Positions 1 through 8,617 are shown, counted from the first letter of the stretch. The stretch is DNA of 43,317 nt from an uncultured Alphaproteobacteria bacterium (GCA_937919435.1 CALFRR010000085.1:1-43317), one strand, 5' to 3'. Numbers and translations are program-made. Notes: generated by a model from the letters alone, not told the origin.

Positions 1-1
1 G

Positions 2-1348
2 GTCGACGGGCAGGGCGGCACGCTGACGGGCGCGACGCTGAGCTACGTGGTGGATCCGGTCAACGACGCGCCGACGGCGATCGACGACCACGCCACCACG
101 CAGCAGAACCTGCCGGTGTCGATCGACATCCTCGGCAACGACCACGACGTGGAGACCGCGAACGCGGCACTCCAGGTCACCGTCGGGGCCGTGGTCGGGG
201 GCACCGCGGTGTTCAACGACGTCACCCGGCAGTTGGACTTCACGCCGGATGCGGCCTTCACCGGCACGGCCAGTGTGCACTACGTCCTGTCGGACGGTTC
301 CGCTTCGGATGACGCCGTGGTCAGCATCGACGTCACCGCGGTGAACCATCCGCCGGTGGCGGTCGCCGACTCCGGCCTCACGGTCGGCTTCGGCCAGCAG
401 CTGCACATCGCGGCGGCGACCCTGCTCGGCAACGACGACGACGGCGATGCCTCCGTCGTCCAGCCGCTGACGATCGCCGGCGTCGGCTCGGCGACCGGTG
501 GCACCGTCGCGCTGAACGCGGACGGGTCGCTGACCTTCACCGCGGCGGTCGGCTACACCGGCCCGGCGTCGTTCACCTACACCGTCTCCGACGGCGAGGC
601 GACGTCCAACGCCGCCACCGTGTCGCTCGACGTCGCTCCGAACACGATCATCGGAACCGACGGCAACGACGTGATCTCGCGGGTGTCGACCGCGGCGGGG
701 CAGCCCTTCGCCACGGTCTACTCCGACCTGATCTACGGCAACGGCGGTGACGACTCGATCAAGAGCGATCTCGGTGACGACGTGATCTACGGCGGTGGCG
801 GGGTCGACACGGTCGATGCCGGTGGTGGCAACGACATCATCCACGGTGGAGACGACCGTGACCTGATCAGCGGTATGGCAGGAAACGATGTCATCTATGG
901 TGATGCGGGAGACGATCAGCTCGATGGTGGTGCCGACAACGACATCATCTTCGGTGGCGTCGGGAACGACAAACTCCTCGGCCGTGACGGCAACGATGTG
1001 CTCCACGGCGGAGAAGGACTCGATGACATGACCGGCGGTGCCGGCGCCGACCAGTTCGTGTTCGACAATTTCCCGGATGCCCGGGACATCGTCCGTGATT
1101 TCACGGTCGGTGAGGACAAGCTCGTCTTCGACAGCCACGTCTTCAACGTCGATCATCTGGTGGCCGGCGAAAACTTCATCGTCGGTACCGCGCCGGCCGC
1201 GACGACCGCGGAGGCCACCTTCACCTACAACACGTCCACCGGTGTCCTGCGTTACGACGCCGATGGAAACGGCGCCGGAGCGGCGGTGGAGGTGGCGGTC
1301 TTCATCAACAAGGCGGTGCTGAGCACCGGCGACATCATCCTGATCTGA
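2..1348 (+). CDS. RTX calcium-binding protein with cadherin-like domains, C-terminal part
   Basis: The reading frame is open to the left window edge, so the N-terminus is missing; 448 codons are visible. Two tandem cadherin/Ig-like repeats come first (about residues 15-110 and 112-215), each with the 'NDAPTA' or 'NHPPVAVAD' opening and an 'ILGNDxD' motif. About a hundred residues of glycine-aspartate nonapeptide repeats follow (GGxGxDxIxGG style, about residues 240-345). The end is a serralysin-like C-terminus with 'ADQFVFDNF', 'DFTVGEDKL' and 'LRYDADGNGAGAAV'. In this family such repeats bind Ca2+ outside the cell, and the uncleaved C-terminus is the type I secretion signal. A large secreted or surface adhesin is the likely role. 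The ABC exporter and adaptor downstream are natural partners. The cargo function cannot be told from this part. Confidence 0.9.
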   Translation, partial: VDGQGGTLTGATLSYVVDPVNDAPTAIDDHATTQQNLPVSIDILGNDHDVETANAALQVTVGAVVGGTAVFNDVTRQLDFTPDAAFTGTASVHYVLSDGSASDDAVVSIDVTAVNHPPVAVADSGLTVGFGQQLHIAAATLLGNDDDGDASVVQPLTIAGVGSATGGTVALNADGSLTFTAAVGYTGPASFTYTVSDGEATSNAATVSLDVAPNTIIGTDGNDVISRVSTAAGQPFATVYSDLIYGNGGDDSIKSDLGDDVIYGGGGVDTVDAGGGNDIIHGGDDRDLISGMAGNDVIYGDAGDDQLDGGADNDIIFGGVGNDKLLGRDGNDVLHGGEGLDDMTGGAGADQFVFDNFPDARDIVRDFTVGEDKLVFDSHVFNVDHLVAGENFIVGTAPAATTAEATFTYNTSTGVLRYDADGNGAGAAVEVAVFINKAVLSTGDIILI

Positions 1349-1373
1349 AGGTGAGATCCTTCGGATCCGAATC

Positions 1374-1408
1374 GGGAGGGGCGGCGAGCCGGGCTCGCCG
1401 CCCCTCCC
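1374..1408 (+). terminator. Strong stem-loop after the RTX gene
   Basis: A perfect inverted repeat has 15-nt arms (1374-1388 and 1394-1408) around the 5-nt loop ccggg, 25 nt past the stop codon. No T-run follows, so termination may be partial or need Rho. Confidence 0.75.
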
Positions 1409-2153
1409 CCGAAAGGGCGCACCTCGTCGGAAGCGTCGATGTGGGCTTCCCGGCTCGACGTTTCTCCCGCGAGGTGGGATCGAAGGCGGCTGGCGAGGTC
1501 GTCGAAAAGGCCGTGCGGGGTGGGTGAAGCTACGCTCGGCGAGGTGGACGAACCTCACCCCGACCCCGTCGTCGAGTTCTCCGACGGCGATTCGGTCGTG
1601 GCGGAGAATCACTGCACGCGAGGCTGGCGGTCGCGTCGGCGATTCGCGTTGGGCTCGTCCGGTCGGGTAGATGCTGCGGAAAGTGAGGTCGATCGAGATT
1701 GCATACAGAACTGTCGCGTTTGCGGATGACCGTCTAAACAAGGGATATGTTTCGACGATATCGCATTTCGGGTCGACCATGTCTGAGACTGCCGCAGTGG
1801 TCCGGTGATCTATTCACCTCCCGAATGTGGGAACTTCGTTTGGTTCGTGGACCATTTTGATTGTCTGTTGATCAAACCGTCATCTAGATTCCTTCGTGTG
1901 AACCGCAGACGACGACGATGGGTGAATTGGATTTGTGAACGGAATGGTAAAGTTAACCGAATCTCAATTTTTTCTTGCGTCTTCGGGGCACGGTACGTAT
2001 TATCCCATCAACCCCCGACCTATGGCGGGGCGGAGAGCCTCGTAGCGCATGCTCAGCCAGTCTGCGGGTTCGCGAGGTTGTCGAGGTTTCTCGGGCGTGC
2101 GCTCCACCTCGGTATTGAATTACTCGGGTCGGTTCAATTTTGGAGGAATTGAT
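1409..2153. other. Gene-free, AT-richer region upstream of the second RTX gene
   Basis: No convincing gene is present. From about 1720 to 2010 the sequence is clearly richer in A+T than the flanking genes, with runs such as 'tcaattttttcttg', as expected of a promoter and regulatory region. A short hairpin with 5-bp arms (ccccg/cgggg) lies near 2013-2031. A clear ribosome binding site, tggaggaatt, occupies 2141-2150 just before the next start codon. I could not fix a -35/-10 pair with confidence. The long leader suggests control by an AT-binding regulator, but this is inference. Confidence 0.5.
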
Positions 2154-3164
2154 ATGGCTATCATCCAGGGTACCGAAGGTGCTGACGGCTCCTACAGCGG
2201 TGGCGTGGTCGTCAGTGCGCTGACCGGAACCGCCGATGCCGACAACATCTATGCGCGCGGTGGTGACGATGTGATCGATGCCGGTGCCGGCAACGACAAC
2301 ATCTATGCCGGCGACGGAAATGACCGGATCTATGCCGGCGACGGTGATGATTTCATCGACGGCGGGGCCGGTGCGGACATCATGTATGGTGGCGCCGGCA
2401 ACGACACCTACGTCGTCGACAACGTCAACGACAAGGTTCGCGAGGATGCCGGTGGCGGTATCGATACCGTCAAGTCCTATATCAGCTACACGCTGGGTGC
2501 CAACGTCGAAGTCCTCCGCCTGATCGGCACCGACGACATCGACGGCAAGGGTAACGATCTCAACAACACCATCATCGGCAATGCCGGCGACAACTCGATT
2601 CAGGCCGGTGGAGGAAACGACAGCGTCGACGCCGGAGCCGGTGACGACGTGGTCGACGGTGGCGCGGGCAACGATTTCTTGAAGGGTGGCGACGGCATCG
2701 ACCTCGTGACCTACAAGACCGCAGTCGCCGGAGTGATCGTCGATCTCGCCAAGACCACGGCGCAGGATACCGTCGGCCACGGCAAGGATACGATCAGCGG
2801 CTTCGAGAATCTCGAAGGTTCGAGCTTCAACGACAAGCTCTACGGTGACAGCGGTGCCAACGTGCTGAAGGGGCTCGCCGGCGACGATATCCTCTATGGC
2901 CGGGACGGCAACGACGTCCTGAACGGCGGTACCGGTGCCGACACCTTCGTGTTCATCCACACGGGGGCCGAGGGAACCGACACGATCAACGACTTCGAAG
3001 TCGGCGCCGACAAGCTGGAACTCTCCGGTTACACGGCCGCCAACGTCGAGATCGTCCATGCCAACGGCTACAGCGAGGTCGTCTATCACGACGGCGGCAG
3101 CGACAGCGTGCTGGCGATCGTGAAGAGTGTCGTCCTCAGCGACAGCGACCTGACCTTCGCCTGA
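2154..3164 (+). CDS. Small RTX (hemolysin-type) calcium-binding protein
   Basis: The protein has 336 residues and is predicted to be secreted by a type I system. It starts at an ATG 3 nt after a strong tggaggaatt site; longer upstream extensions lack such a site. It has no N-terminal signal peptide, as expected for this route. RTX nonapeptides occupy about residues 30-85. A serralysin-family segment follows with 'NDTYVVDNVNDKV' and 'DTVKSYISYTLGANVE'. A second repeat block lies at about 145-185 and a third at about 230-265, including 'GADTFVF' and 'DFEVGADKLELSGY'. There is no visible catalytic motif such as a zinc-protease HExxH, so it appears to be a repeat-only structural or matrix protein. 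The gene is monocistronic, flanked by an AT-rich leader and a strong terminator, and lies about 1.1 kb upstream of the exporter genes. Confidence 0.9.
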   Translation: MAIIQGTEGADGSYSGGVVVSALTGTADADNIYARGGDDVIDAGAGNDNIYAGDGNDRIYAGDGDDFIDGGAGADIMYGGAGNDTYVVDNVNDKVREDAGGGIDTVKSYISYTLGANVEVLRLIGTDDIDGKGNDLNNTIIGNAGDNSIQAGGGNDSVDAGAGDDVVDGGAGNDFLKGGDGIDLVTYKTAVAGVIVDLAKTTAQDTVGHGKDTISGFENLEGSSFNDKLYGDSGANVLKGLAGDDILYGRDGNDVLNGGTGADTFVFIHTGAEGTDTINDFEVGADKLELSGYTAANVEIVHANGYSEVVYHDGGSDSVLAIVKSVVLSDSDLTFA

Positions 3165-3194
3165 TCCCGAGCGATCATCGAAGTTCACGATCGG

Positions 3195-3226
3195 AAGATG
3201 CGGCGGGGGAAACCCCGCCGCATCTT
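3195..3226 (+). terminator. Perfect GAAA-tetraloop terminator after the small RTX gene
   Basis: Two perfectly complementary 14-nt arms (3195-3208 and 3213-3226) enclose a GAAA tetraloop, 30 nt after the stop codon. The right arm is followed by cgtttcc, a weak T-rich tail. Confidence 0.85.
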
Positions 3227-3341
3227 CGTTTCCGGTGGGGTGCTCGAGACCTTCCCCGGTCGCATCGCCGGTCGGGAGAGGCCGGCGGGCAGATCCCGAC
3301 GGGCCGGCTTCCCCTACGTCCCGCTGGGGCTCGTCGGCGGA

Positions 3342-3383
3342 TGCTTCGAATTCGAAGCAATTCTCGAGGAAAAATTTGAAGCA
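3342..3383 (+). promoter_or_regulatory. 18-bp perfect palindrome plus a half-site, candidate operator
   Basis: The sequence tgcttcgaattcgaagca at 3342-3359 is identical to its own reverse complement. One half recurs with a single change as tttgaagca at 3375-3383, exactly 24 bp further on. The pair lies 53-94 bp upstream of the start codon of a small putative helix-turn-helix protein, inside a short AT-rich stretch. This is the layout expected of an autoregulatory operator, which is inference. Confidence 0.5.
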
Positions 3384-3435
3384 AAGTCGCTATGACCGAC
3401 GGTGAACGCGCGAGCGCCGTCAGAGGAGAAGCGAC

Positions 3436-3816
3436 ATGCCACAGGTCTGGGCGACCCATCCGGAAATCGCCGCCGCCCTCGGGGAGACCACCGATGCGGT
3501 GCGCCGGTGGGCCGCAGCGTCGCGATTGCCGAGCCGCCGCTGCTCGGACGGGTTGATCCGCGTGAAGCTGCCGCAGTCGGTCGCGGCGCCGGTCCTGCTC
3601 GCCGCCTTCGATTTCCGTCGCGATCTGTTGGCCGCGGTCGAGGCCGACATGCGCCGCGCCGCGCCGCCGGTCGCACAGCCGGTCGCACAGCCGGTCGCAC
3701 TGGGCGACGTCGCGCCGGAGGCGGCATCACCGCGGGGCGATCTGGACATCGAAGCTCTGCGCCGCCGTCTCGGGGACGGCGTCGAAGCGGCGTTCGGCCG
3801 CCGGGACGCGGCCTGA
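3436..3816 (+). CDS. Small putative helix-turn-helix DNA-binding protein
   Basis: A 126-residue protein starts at an ATG preceded by gaggagaa at good spacing. Residues 5-35 (from WATHPEIAAALG through DAVRRWAAASRLPSRR) look like a helix-turn-helix of the excisionase or MerR-like kind. This is a motif reading; I do not recognise a named family. A low-complexity linker contains the tandem VAQPVAQPVA, encoded by three 12-bp repeats, before a short charged C-terminus. It stands alone between the small RTX gene and the exporter genes, with a palindrome upstream. A role in regulating itself or the neighbouring secretion genes is a reasonable guess, not shown. The frame is open with sensible codon usage, but high GC makes chance frames common here. 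Confidence 0.55.
   Translation: MPQVWATHPEIAAALGETTDAVRRWAAASRLPSRRCSDGLIRVKLPQSVAAPVLLAAFDFRRDLLAAVEADMRRAAPPVAQPVAQPVALGDVAPEAASPRGDLDIEALRRRLGDGVEAAFGRRDAA
3667..3702 (+). repeat. Three tandem 12-bp repeats inside the small regulator gene
   Basis: The unit ccggtcgcacag occurs at 3667-3678 and 3679-3690, and once more at 3691-3702 with one changed base. It encodes the VAQP linker repeats, and the 12-bp unit keeps the frame whatever the copy number. Confidence 0.85.
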
Positions 3817-4263
3817 TCTCCGACCCTCCGTCGTTCGCCGAGCGGCCGTTCCGACGAGAGCGCACGCCGGCGCAGCTCCGGCGATGGGCCGTCGGCGGGG
3901 CCCGAGACCTCGATTTTCCCGCCGAAGATTCCGGCCGGGCGATCGACCGGACCGGACGGACGGTTCGCGAGACGTGCATGACGGAGTGCCGTCGCGTCAC
4001 CGATGGCGCGGATGGTAACGGGATGGGAACCCGCATGGTTCACCTTCAGTTGTGTCGCGCCCGAAAAGGGGCATAGATGACGGTTCGACGGGTCGCCGAT
4101 CGCGATCGTGTTTCGCCGCGGGGGTGTCGTCGTGGTCACGACGGCGGTCGTCGGGGAAACCTCGGGGTCTTCGAAGGGGAGCGGCGATCCCCGGTCGCCG
4201 TCGTTGCGGAAGTCGTCCCATCGAATCCACGTGCCCTGTCTTTCGGTACGTATCGAGGCACTC
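3817..4263. other. Gene-free stretch before the type I secretion ATPase
   Basis: Several frames stay open here on both strands, but none shows a recognisable domain or a convincing ribosome binding site. A frame continuous with the ATPase reaches back to about 4108; its extra residues are unlike any exporter N-terminus. The promoter of the exporter genes probably lies here, but I could not identify it. Confidence 0.4.
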
Positions 4264-5994
4264 ATGGCCAAGACCACGACCAATCGGGAGCTGAAACAGG
4301 CGATGCTCCTGTGTCGCAACGGCTTTATCGCCGTTGCGGTGTTCTCGGTGTTCATCAACATATTGTCGCTCACCGGATCGATCTTCATGCTCGGCGTGTA
4401 CGACCACGTCCTGCCGAGCGAGAGCATGCCGACCCTGGTCGGCTTCGTCGTTCTGATGCTGGTGTTCTATGGGTTCTTCGCGGCGCTCGACGTGATCCGC
4501 AACCGCAGTCTGGCGCGGATCGGCAGCACGGTCTCCGATCTGATGGCCTATCGGGTCTTCGAGGTGTCGCTCGCCGCACCGCTGCGTGCGCCGGGCAATC
4601 CCGGCGATTCCGCACTGCGTGATCTCGACGGCATCCGCGCCTTCCTGTGCTCGAACGGTCCGGGCGCGATCTTCGATCTGCCGTGGATCCCGTTCTATCT
4701 CGGCATCTGCTTCCTCTTCCATCCGTGGATCGGCGTGACGGCTCTGGTCGGAGCGATCGTCATCGTCGGCGTCACCATCTCGACGGAGATCTTCTCGCGC
4801 GGGCCGAGCGAGGATCTGCGCAAACTCGCGGGGAGCCGCTCGTCGTTTCTGTCCACCGTGGTGCGCAACACCGAGACGGTCACCTCGATGGGCATGGCCA
4901 ACGACATGTTCCGCAACTGGTTGCAGGTCGACGGCCGCTATCTCGGGAGCAATCTCTCCGTCTCCGACGTGACCGGTGGCATGGGCGCCCTGTCGCGGGT
5001 CATCCGGATGATCCTGCAGTCGCTGGTGCTGGCGGTCGGTGCGGTGCTGGTGCTGCGTCACGAGGCGTCGTCGGGGATCATGATCGCCGGATCGATCCTG
5101 TCGGCGCGGGCGCTGTCGCCGGTCGACGTGTTGCTCGCCAACTGGCGCCCGTTCGTCCAGGCCCGCCAGTCCTGGCACCGTCTGGGCACGCTTCTCGACA
5201 ACAATCCACCGCGGCCGGACGTGATGTCGCTGCCGGCGCCGACCAGGACGCTGGCGGTCGAGCATCTGACGCTGGCCCCACCGGGGTCGCGCACCTACAC
5301 GGTCCGCGACGTCAACTTCACCGTCGAGGCGGGATCCGCGGTCGGGGTGATCGGGCCGAGCGCGTCCGGCAAATCGTCGCTGGTGCGCGGCATCGTCGGC
5401 CTGTGGGGGCTGGCGGCGGGCAGCGTGCGGCTCGACGGGGCGCGGGTCGATCGCTGGCCGTCGAGCGAGCTCGGCCGGCACATCGGCTACATGGCCCAGG
5501 GCATCGAACTGATCGGCGGCACCGTCGCCCAGAACATCGGGCGTTTCGATCCCGACGCACCGATCGAGGCGATCATCGCCGCGGCGGAAGCGGCGGGGGT
5601 CAACGAGATGATCCAACGGCTGCCGGACGGCTACGACACGCGGATCGGCGAAGAGGGCGTGGCGCTGTCACACGGCCAGCGCCAGCGGATCGCTCTGGCC
5701 CGCGCGCTCTACGGCGATCCGTTCCTGGTGGTGCTCGACGAGCCCAACTCCAATCTCGACGCCGAGGGCGACGAGAGCCTGAACCGTGCGATCGCCGGTG
5801 TCAGGCGCCGGGGTGGGGTGGTGATCATCGTCGCGCACCGTCCCTCCGCTCTCGCCGCGGTCGACAAGGTCCTGGTGATGCGCAACGGCACCATGGTCAC
5901 CTTCGGCGAGAAGGCGGAGATCATGGCGCGCATGGCCCTCCCGCCGGAGCAGAAGCCGGCGAAGGAGCAGGCCAAACAAGCTCTGCCTTCGTGA
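4264..5994 (+). CDS. Type I secretion ABC exporter ATPase/permease, PrtD-like
   Basis: A 576-residue half-transporter, the usual length of the PrtD/AprD family that exports RTX proteins across the inner membrane. The N-terminal membrane domain starts with 'FSVFINILSLTGSIFMLGVYDHVLPS', the hallmark opening of this family (split here: the key part is SIFMLGVYDHVLPS). The nucleotide-binding domain has Walker A GPSASGKS at residues 364-371, signature LSHGQ at 468-472 and Walker B LVVLDEP ending near 494, followed by NSNLDAEG. The second glycine of the usual LSGGQ signature is His here. The chosen ATG has GAGG 5 nt upstream, and its product matches the family start. The adaptor gene follows after 17 nt. 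No outer-membrane TolC-like partner is encoded in the window. Confidence 0.92.
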   Translation: MAKTTTNRELKQAMLLCRNGFIAVAVFSVFINILSLTGSIFMLGVYDHVLPSESMPTLVGFVVLMLVFYGFFAALDVIRNRSLARIGSTVSDLMAYRVFEVSLAAPLRAPGNPGDSALRDLDGIRAFLCSNGPGAIFDLPWIPFYLGICFLFHPWIGVTALVGAIVIVGVTISTEIFSRGPSEDLRKLAGSRSSFLSTVVRNTETVTSMGMANDMFRNWLQVDGRYLGSNLSVSDVTGGMGALSRVIRMILQSLVLAVGAVLVLRHEASSGIMIAGSILSARALSPVDVLLANWRPFVQARQSWHRLGTLLDNNPPRPDVMSLPAPTRTLAVEHLTLAPPGSRTYTVRDVNFTVEAGSAVGVIGPSASGKSSLVRGIVGLWGLAAGSVRLDGARVDRWPSSELGRHIGYMAQGIELIGGTVAQNIGRFDPDAPIEAIIAAAEAAGVNEMIQRLPDGYDTRIGEEGVALSHGQRQRIALARALYGDPFLVVLDEPNSNLDAEGDESLNRAIAGVRRRGGVVIIVAHRPSALAAVDKVLVMRNGTMVTFGEKAEIMARMALPPEQKPAKEQAKQALPS

Positions 5995-6011
5995 GTTCAG
6001 GGAGTAGGCCG

Positions 6012-7463
6012 ATGACGGTGGCAGCGAAGATTCCGAGCGAGGCGGCGACGACCGAGACCGCGGTCGCCCGCCCGAAGGAATCGGCTCCGAGCCTGGGACG
6101 GCTCGGGCATCTCGCCAACTACGAGGCGAAGCCGCTCGGTTTCGCCAGCGACTTCGACACGCTGCGCCAGCAGTCGCCGAACTGGAACTCGCTGCGCCGG
6201 AACACCAAGCTCGGGATGATCGGCGTCGCGGTGCTGTTCTTCGGCGGGTTCGGGGCGATGAGCGCGGTGGCGGTCGACGGGGCGGTGATCACGGGCGGCA
6301 TGCTGGTGGTCGAGACCAGCACCAAGAAGATCCAGCACCCGCAGGGCGGTGTCGTCGCCGCGGTGTTCGTCAAGGACGGTGACCGGGTCGAGGCGAACCA
6401 GCTGCTGCTGCGTCTCGACGACACCGTGGCCAAGGCCAATCTGGCGATCATCAACAAGGCGCTGGTCCAGGCGCAGGCGCGGGCGGCGCGGCTCGAGCAG
6501 GAGATCGCCGATCGACCGGCGCTCACCTATCCGCAGTCTCTGCTCGACAAGCGCGGCGATCCCGATGCCGTCGAGGCGATGGACGCGGAGATGCGGCTGT
6601 TCGAGGTTCGGCGGGTCACCCGGATCAGCGACAAGGCCCGGCTCGGCGAGCGGCTCGGGCAGTTGCGCCAGCAGATCGGTGGCCTCGACGCCCAGATCGT
6701 CGCCAAGGATCGCGAGATCGAGCTGATCCACAAGGAACTCCAGGGGGTTCGCGAGCTCTACACGAAGAAGCTGGTGCCGATCCAGCGGCTCACCCAGCTC
6801 GAGCGCGACACCACCCGCCTCCAGGGCGAGCGGGCCCAACTCGTCTCGGCGATCGCCCAGACCGAAGGCAAGCTCACCGAGACCCAGTTGGAGATCAGCG
6901 GGCTCGACAACAAGTTCCTGAGCGATGCCGCCGCCGATCGGCAGACCAACACCGCCAAGATGCAGGAACTCGCCGAGCGGCAGGTCGGTGCCGCCGAGAC
7001 CCTGCTGCGGATCGAGATCCGCTCGCCTCAGGCGGGCGTGGTCCATCAGCTGTTCACTCACACGATCGGAGGCGTGGTCACGCCGACCGACGTGCTGATG
7101 TACATCGTGCCGGAGCAGGACAAGCTGGTCGCCGACGTGCGCATCGCCACCTCGAACATCGACCAGGTCTATCCCGGGCAGCCGGCGACGGTGCGCTTCA
7201 CCGCCTTCGATCGGACGATCACGCCGACGGTCAACTCGAAACTGATCTACGTCTCCGCCGACACGAGCTTCGATCAGCGGACCAACGGCTATTTCTATTC
7301 GGCTCGTCTCGAGCTGACCGACAAGGAACTCGCCAAGCTCGAGGGGCTGAAACTGGTGCCGGGCATGCCGGTCGAAGCCTACATCCGCACCGGCGAGCGC
7401 TCGCTCGCCTCGTACGTGTTCAAGCCGCTGGTCGATCAGGCGATGCGGACCTTCCGGAACTGA
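6012..7463 (+). CDS. HlyD-family type I secretion adaptor (membrane fusion protein)
   Basis: A 483-residue periplasmic adaptor that would link the ABC exporter to an outer-membrane channel. It has a cytoplasmic N-terminal tail of about 70 residues, one membrane segment around residues 72-95 (GMIGVAVLFFGGFGAMSAVA), and a lipoyl-like half-motif starting at 'KKIQHPQGGVVAAVFVKDGD'. A long alpha-helical hairpin covers about residues 145-325. The second half-motif 'IRSPQAGVVHQL' and a C-terminal beta domain ending 'GMPVEAYIRTGERS' follow; that ending is typical of the PrtE/HlyD family. The N-terminal tail is longer than in many members. It lies 17 nt after the ATPase gene with ggagtagg as ribosome binding site. 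It ends only 5 nt from the converging butyrate kinase gene. Confidence 0.92.
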   Translation: MTVAAKIPSEAATTETAVARPKESAPSLGRLGHLANYEAKPLGFASDFDTLRQQSPNWNSLRRNTKLGMIGVAVLFFGGFGAMSAVAVDGAVITGGMLVVETSTKKIQHPQGGVVAAVFVKDGDRVEANQLLLRLDDTVAKANLAIINKALVQAQARAARLEQEIADRPALTYPQSLLDKRGDPDAVEAMDAEMRLFEVRRVTRISDKARLGERLGQLRQQIGGLDAQIVAKDREIELIHKELQGVRELYTKKLVPIQRLTQLERDTTRLQGERAQLVSAIAQTEGKLTETQLEISGLDNKFLSDAAADRQTNTAKMQELAERQVGAAETLLRIEIRSPQAGVVHQLFTHTIGGVVTPTDVLMYIVPEQDKLVADVRIATSNIDQVYPGQPATVRFTAFDRTITPTVNSKLIYVSADTSFDQRTNGYFYSARLELTDKELAKLEGLKLVPGMPVEAYIRTGERSLASYVFKPLVDQAMRTFRN

Positions 7464-7468
7464 CCGGA

Positions 7469-8617
7469 TCAGCGTTCGGCGGCGATCGGCTCCGGCACTC
7501 TCCGGGCGGCGGCGCTCTGGGGCGTGCCGGTCGTCCGGATCTGCGGGCGGTAGAGCTTGGCCGGCTCCTCGCGGGCGAGGACCCGCAGGATCCCGAAGGC
7601 GAGCGACTGCAACTCGTTCTCGCCGGGCAGCACCATCACCGGGGCGAGGAAGGAGACCCGCTCGGCGATCCAGCCGGTGAGCAGGGTCGAATGGGCGATG
7701 CCGCCGGTCAGCACGATCGCGTCGACCCGTCCGGCGACCACGGTCGCCAGTTCGCCGATCGACTTGCCGATCTGCAGGGCCATGGCGCGGTAGACTTCCT
7801 CGGCGTGCAGATCACCTGCGGCGATACGGCGTTCGACTTCGACCGCCGAAGAGGTGCCGAGGTAGGAGACGAGGCCGCCGCGGCCGTAGAGCTTGCGCCG
7901 CAGCGTGGCGTGGTCGAGGGAGCCGGAGAAGCAGAGGTCGATCAGCCAGCGGCGCGGCACCCGGCCGGCGCGCTCCGGAGAGAACGGGCCTTCGTCCTCG
8001 GAGACGTTGTCGATCATGCGCCCGTCGCGGTGCAGCGACGAGGAGATGCCGCCGCCGAGGTGGGTGACGATCAGGGTGAGGTCGCGATAGGGGCGGCCGA
8101 GCCGTTCGGCGGCGGCGATCGCCTGGGCGCGCATGTTGAGGACGTGGCTGAGGCTGATCCGCGGCAACTCCTCGAGGCCGGAGAAACGGGCGATCGGATC
8201 GCGCTCGTCGGCGGCCACGGAATCGTAGATGTAGGCGGGGATGCCGAGGCTCCGGCCGAGATCGTGGGCGATCGGCGCGGCGACGTTGGAGGCGTGCTCG
8301 ATCACCGGGCGGTTCAGCAGCAGATCGACCATCGCGTCGTCGATCACGTAGGCACCGCCCTCGAGCGGCGGCGGCAGCGCGGCACCGCGGGCGGCGATCG
8401 CGTGGAGCGTGTCGAGGCCGATGCCGGCGATCGCGAGCGCATCGACCACCGCGGCCCGGCGCATCCCGTACTGGGCGGCGGCGTTCGGATAGTCGGCGAG
8501 GCTCGCGGCGTCGTGCTCGAGCGAGATCCGGAAGATCTCGCGCCGGTCTTCCCAGACGGCGAGTTTGGTCGAGGTCGATCCGGGATTGATGCAGAGGATC
8601 CGTTTCGGCTCAGGCAT
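7469..8617 (-). CDS. buk: Butyrate kinase (short/branched-chain carboxylate kinase)
   Basis: A 382-residue ASKHA-fold kinase catalysing acyl phosphate + ADP to carboxylate + ATP. The N-terminal phosphate motif NPGSTSTK, 'THLGGGISSSLHRDGRMIDN' and 'VDAIVLTGGIAHS' are characteristic of butyrate kinase rather than acetate kinase. It is the last gene of the minus-strand operon, and its ATG overlaps the end of the phosphate butyryltransferase gene by 8 nt. After the 2-oxoacid oxidoreductase genes, isobutyryl, isovaleryl or 2-methylbutyryl phosphate is a more likely substrate than butyryl phosphate, because no crotonase or butyryl-CoA dehydrogenase gene is nearby. This is inference from context. 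The C-terminus carries about 25 extra low-complexity residues. Confidence 0.92.
   Translation of the reverse strand: MPEPKRILCINPGSTSTKLAVWEDRREIFRISLEHDAASLADYPNAAAQYGMRRAAVVDALAIAGIGLDTLHAIAARGAALPPPLEGGAYVIDDAMVDLLLNRPVIEHASNVAAPIAHDLGRSLGIPAYIYDSVAADERDPIARFSGLEELPRISLSHVLNMRAQAIAAAERLGRPYRDLTLIVTHLGGGISSSLHRDGRMIDNVSEDEGPFSPERAGRVPRRWLIDLCFSGSLDHATLRRKLYGRGGLVSYLGTSSAVEVERRIAAGDLHAEEVYRAMALQIGKSIGELATVVAGRVDAIVLTGGIAHSTLLTGWIAERVSFLAPVMVLPGENELQSLAFGILRVLAREEPAKLYRPQIRTTGTPQSAAARRVPEPIAAER

Noticed and set aside
1439..1729. Short plus-strand frame between the RTX genes
   Set aside because: No ribosome binding site, no domain, and unusual composition; better read as intergenic.
1953..3188. 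Long minus-strand frame opposite the small RTX gene
   Set aside because: Its Val/Asp-rich pattern is the mirror of the RTX repeats on the other strand.
4108..4263. In-frame N-terminal extension of the secretion ATPase
   Set aside because: The added residues do not resemble any PrtD-type N-terminus, while the later ATG gives a perfect family start with a nearby GAGG.
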